From NCBI RefSeq assembly GCF_002327085.1, contig NZ_CP023429.1:992001-1056000 (forward strand): 64,000 nt of DNA. Reading direction: 5' to 3'. The position numbers were made by a program, and so were the translations under genes. This stretch comes from Neisseria weixii (GTDB lineage: Bacteria > Pseudomonadota > Gammaproteobacteria > Burkholderiales > Neisseriaceae). This document shows, one piece after another, positions 61,055 to 64,000 of this stretch (positions within the stretch are counted from its first letter, which is position 1; each line of letters opens with the position of its first letter). Below the pieces are notes generated by a model, which worked only from the letters and a program-made list of their open reading frames with translations, was not told where the DNA came from and made no database searches.

Positions 61055-61825
61055 ATGACACCCAAACCGCAACCGCTCGTACCGTGGATGGGCGGCAAAC
61101 GCCGCTTGGCCAAACACCTGCTGCCCATGTTTCCCGAGCACCAATGCTATGTGGAGCTTTTCTCCGGCGGCGCGGCCCTGTTTTTCCTGCGGCCACAACC
61201 GGCAAAATGCGAAGTGCTCAACGACCTCAACGGCCAACTCATCAACCTTTACCGAGTGGTGCAGCACCACTTCGACGAGTTTGTGAAGCAGTTTGAGTGG
61301 ACGCTGACCAGCCGCGAAGTGTTCGCCCGCCTGCAATCCACGCCGCCTGATGTGATGACCGACATCCAACGCGCCGCACGCTTCTTTTACCTGCAACACA
61401 CCGCTTTCGGCGGCAAAACGGTTGACCAACACTTCGGCACGGCCACCACCGGACGCGGTTTTACCGCCGCCGACATCGCAGGCCGTTTGAAAGCCGCGCA
61501 GCAAAGGCTGAACGGCGTATTCGTCGAAAACGAGCCGTGGGAAAAATGCTTCAAACGCTACGACCGCGAGCATACCTTTTTCTACGCCGACCCGCCGTAC
61601 TGGCAGCTTGCAGGCTACGACAGAGCCTTCGATTGGGCGCAGTACGAACTGCTGGCCAAGATGATGGCAGAGTGCAAAGGCAAGGTCATGCTTTCCATAA
61701 ACGACCATCCGGACATTCGGGAGCTGTTCAAAGACTTCCGTATTCATCGGCTGGAGTTGGCTTACTCGGTTGCCCGCGACAAAACGCAAAAGACCAGCGG
61801 CGAGCTGGTCATCTGCAATTGGTAG
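61055..61825 (+). CDS. Dam-like DNA adenine methyltransferase
   Basis: 256 residues, D12 class N6-adenine methylase. PWMGGKRRLAKHLLPMFPEHQCYVELFSGGAALFF (motif X and motif I) and EHTFFYADPPYW (motif IV, DPPY). ATG with AAGGAG 9 bases upstream. Protects phage DNA from host restriction, taking the place of mom at the right end. Followed by a terminator at 61830-61866. Confidence 0.92.
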   Translation: MTPKPQPLVPWMGGKRRLAKHLLPMFPEHQCYVELFSGGAALFFLRPQPAKCEVLNDLNGQLINLYRVVQHHFDEFVKQFEWTLTSREVFARLQSTPPDVMTDIQRAARFFYLQHTAFGGKTVDQHFGTATTGRGFTAADIAGRLKAAQQRLNGVFVENEPWEKCFKRYDREHTFFYADPPYWQLAGYDRAFDWAQYELLAKMMAECKGKVMLSINDHPDIRELFKDFRIHRLELAYSVARDKTQKTSGELVICNW

Positions 61826-61829
61826 ATAA

Positions 61830-61866
61830 AAAAGCAAGGGCAATTCCAAACTGCTCTTGCTTTTTT
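61830..61866. terminator. Terminator at the right end of the prophage
   Basis: AAAAAGCAAGGGCA...TGCTCTTGCTTTTTT, an 11-base stem with T6, ends the methylase transcript. The last 80 bases (61867-61946) are AT-rich and non-coding up to the prophage end. Confidence 0.88.
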
Positions 61867-61904
61867 GTAACAGATTTTCATTGAGTGTAATAAAATATAT
61901 TTTC

Positions 61905-61946
61905 TATTTTCTCAAAATCCAGCGCGCTTTTTCTCGCGTGGCTTCA
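61905..61946. promoter_or_regulatory. Prophage right end with two transposase-site-like repeats
   Basis: Read inward on the minus strand: TGAAGCCACGCGAGAAAAAG at bases 1-20, then TGAGAAAATA at 33-42. Offsets match those at the left end exactly, and the first seven bases differ by one. Confidence 0.8.
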
Positions 61947-61952
61947 GTCAAG
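61947..61952. repeat. Right target-site duplication GTCAAG
   Basis: Second copy of 20431-20436, directly after the CA of the prophage end. Confidence 0.9.
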
Positions 61953-64000
61953 GTCATGGGTGAAAGGCTCGACAGGTGTGTATGCAGCATATTCTCTTTC
62001 TACACGACGGGGGCGACGCTTTCCGGAATACCAGCGTTTATCCCAAGTTGAGAGATACTGCTGACCAATGTTTTCTAATCGACCTTGTCCTTGTGTGCCC
62101 TGATTGTTGATGTTTTCCTCCAGGCCGTCTGAATCCAAATTACCGCCAATCAATATGTGGCTGTCTGAGTTCAGCCAGTTGCTGCCAGCAGCAATCAGAT
62201 TGCCGCCAATCAGAATTTCCGCCGGCTTGCTTGTTTTAATCCGCTGGCGGTATGTTTTGATATGGTAGTCCCATACATTCCAATGCTCGGCTTCAACTTG
62301 GCTGCCATCCGGGAAATGAAAGCCCGCGGTCTTTTGGTCTTTCTCACTGCGAGAATTATCAAATGTCCCATCCCTGCCTTCACGATAACGGACAGCCTCT
62401 CCCGCTGGTGCGTATTCTTTGATTTGTCCGCTGGTTTCGGCCAGATATTCCTCCAATTCGAAGTGCTTGTTCAGGTTTCCCAGAGATTTCGCTGCGATTC
62501 GTGCATTTCCACCGGCTTCAATCGTGGCACTGGCATTAATCAAACGGTCAGCCATACCTTGCGCCTGATGCTGCTCATCCAAACTGCCGCCGATATTCAA
62601 ACTGCCTTCGCTGGAAAGCTTCGCCTCTTCCTGATTGGTAATCTCCTTCGCCCCCACGGCCAAATGCCCGCGCGCGGCGATGGTGGCAGCTTTGGTTTCG
62701 CCGTTGGCCGTTTCTTCTTGATTCACCAGCTTATCCGCTTCAATACCGACCCAGCCGCCATACACGCGGCCGGTGCCGATGTTCAGTACGGTATTGCCGG
62801 CATCCAAAAGTGTCAGACCGTTGCTGTTGATTAAACCGCGGTTGGTCAGGTTTTGCGCTGTGAGTCGGGTGTCGCTGCCGGATTGGATGACACCGGTAGA
62901 GGTATTGTTGATGTTTTGGGCTTCGAGCAGCGCGAAACGGCCGCCTTCCAGCGTGTAGCTGTTGTTGATGCCGCCCTCGCTGCTGACGCTCAAACCTTGT
63001 CCGGCGCGGATGTCTTGTTCGGCGGTAAAGCTGTCTTTAAGATTGAGCGACAGGTTTTGATTGGCCGCCAGCCCTCCTTGTGCCGCCAGCGTTTTGGCTT
63101 GGATGTCGAGATTTTGCCCGGCCAGGATTTCACCCGAAGCATTGTTAATGTTTAAGGTTTGCTGATTACCGTCGTGGATGCGGATGTCTTTGGCTGAACT
63201 GATGAGGCCGCTTGGGTTTTCGAGGCCGTCTGAAACCTTAAGCCCGGTCATTTCGTCACTGCGGATTTTGCCTGAGCTGTTGTCCAGACGGGCGGCTTCG
63301 GCTTTCAGACGGCCTGTGTCGATTTGGCCGTTTGGATTGAGCAGGGCTGCGGCTTTGATACCGGCCTGTCGGTTGACGGTGAGTCGGCCGTTGCTGTTGT
63401 CCAAGGTTTGGACGGCTGCAGCCAAGCTGCCGCCGGATTGCAGGGTGCCTCGGCGGTTATCAGTGGTTTGGTTGCGTATGGTAAGCGTTTCAGTGGCAGT
63501 TAACGAGCCTTGGCGGTTGTCCAGGGTTTGCGCAGTAATCCCGGCTTGGCGGGTGATGATTTCGCCTTCGCGGTTGTCCAATAATGCGCCTCGGGCATTC
63601 AGGTTGCCCAAATGCAGCTTGCCGCTGTTTTCCAGGCCGTCTGAAACCTTCAGACGGCCTTCGGCCAAGGTCAGCGGTACGGCAGTCGCATCATTTTGAG
63701 TTTGGATTCGGCCTGACGCGGCGGCGGTGGTCGGTGTGGCAGGCGTGCTTGGGGCAGCATTGCCGCCGTTGCCGGAAACATGGTCTTGGTCGGCATAAGC
63801 GATTAGACCGCTGTTGTTCAATTTGCCGGCTTCAATAGTGAGGCTTTGCAAACCGGTTTGCGCCATGTCGCCGCTGTTGTTCAGACGGCCGGTTTCGATG
63901 TCGAAACGGGCAGCCTGCAGGGTTTGGCGGTTGTCGAGGTTTTGTGTGCGGATATTCAGTTCGTCGGATGAGGTGATCAGGCCGCTGTTGCTGACTTTCG
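61947..64000 (-). CDS. tpsA: TpsA/HrpA contact-dependent inhibition protein, N-terminal part (interrupted, runs off window)
   Basis: Open from the right edge to ...YSGKRRPRRVEREYAAYTPVEPFTHDLD, where the phage terminal bases supply TGA (61946-61944). Repeating adhesin units are seen throughout: NLDNRQ, GRLNNSG, AxxLDNRxG, then NWLNSDSHILIGGNL. The phrase YLSTW..YSGKRRPRR matches meningococcal HrpA as I recall it, and the 20436-side half continues the same protein. The signal peptide and TPS secretion domain must lie beyond 64000. Truncated here, it would be secreted (if at all) without its toxin. Confidence 0.88.

Larger units (their letters stand above)
20437..61946. mobile_element. Complete Mu-like transposable prophage (41.5 kb) inside tpsA
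   Basis: Ends are TGAAACCC (left) and GGCTTCA (right; TGAAGCC read inward), the TG...CA rule of transposable phages. It carries a DDE transposase, MuB-like ATPase, Mor, GemA, Mu-type head genes and a P2-like contractile tail, as in BcepMu relatives. The early block is central. The packaging/lysis arm is transcribed leftwards and the capsid/tail arm rightwards, unlike Mu itself. A 6-bp target duplication flanks it. All core modules are present, so it could be functional apart from several frameshifts that may be sequencing errors. Confidence 0.92.

Noticed and set aside
1..64000. CRISPR array, tRNA or rRNA genes
   Set aside because: No regularly spaced short repeats and no cloverleaf or rRNA-like stretch noticed; the repeats seen are uptake words, cassette homology and palindromes.

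Overview
The window reads as chromosomal DNA of a Neisseria species. The 12-base DNA uptake word AGGCCGTCTGAA (the AG dialect typical of several commensal Neisseria) occurs dozens of times on both strands, often as inverted pairs acting as terminators. The giant adhesin on the minus strand closely resembles meningococcal TpsA/HrpA. I cannot name the species.

Layout. (1) 1-1251: tail of a membrane protein gene and a DMT-family transporter gene. (2) 1252-3674: a decayed IS21-family element abutting a TpsA fragment. (3) 3675-20436, minus strand: the 3' half of a very large TpsA/FhaB-type contact-dependent inhibition protein with its immunity gene, followed downstream by five partial tpsC-type toxin cassettes. 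Each cassette has a conserved pre-toxin module, usually a VENN motif, a different C-terminal toxin, and an overlapping small immunity gene. An orphan ankyrin-repeat gene, degenerate fragments and palindromic intergenic repeats lie among them. (4) 20437-61946: a complete 41.5 kb Mu-like transposable prophage. (5) 61947-64000, minus strand: the 5' part of the same tpsA gene, running off the window.

The prophage sits inside tpsA. Its ends begin TG and end CA, carry two matching transposase-site-like repeats at identical offsets (bases 11-20 and 33-42 from each end), and are flanked by a 6-bp duplication GTCAAG. Joining the two tpsA halves at one copy restores one reading frame. The early/regulatory block is central (repressor, BcepMu gp16-like regulator, IclR-type regulator, DDE transposase, MuB-like ATPase, DUF3164, HU, GemA, Mor). 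A leftward late arm holds lysozyme, holin candidate, spanins, terminase, portal, minor head and gpG. A rightward late arm holds protease/scaffold, capsid, a P2-like contractile tail, fibres, a cell-wall enzyme, a spike, Com and a Dam-like methylase. Five late transcription units start with the same 18-bp dyad followed by a hairpin. A three-gene cargo operon of unknown function is co-transcribed with the repressor.

At least a dozen genes, both cassette and phage, are broken by what look like single-base losses, mostly in homopolymers. The consistency of this suggests that many may be sequencing or assembly errors rather than true pseudogenes; I mark such genes as pseudogenes but describe the repaired product.
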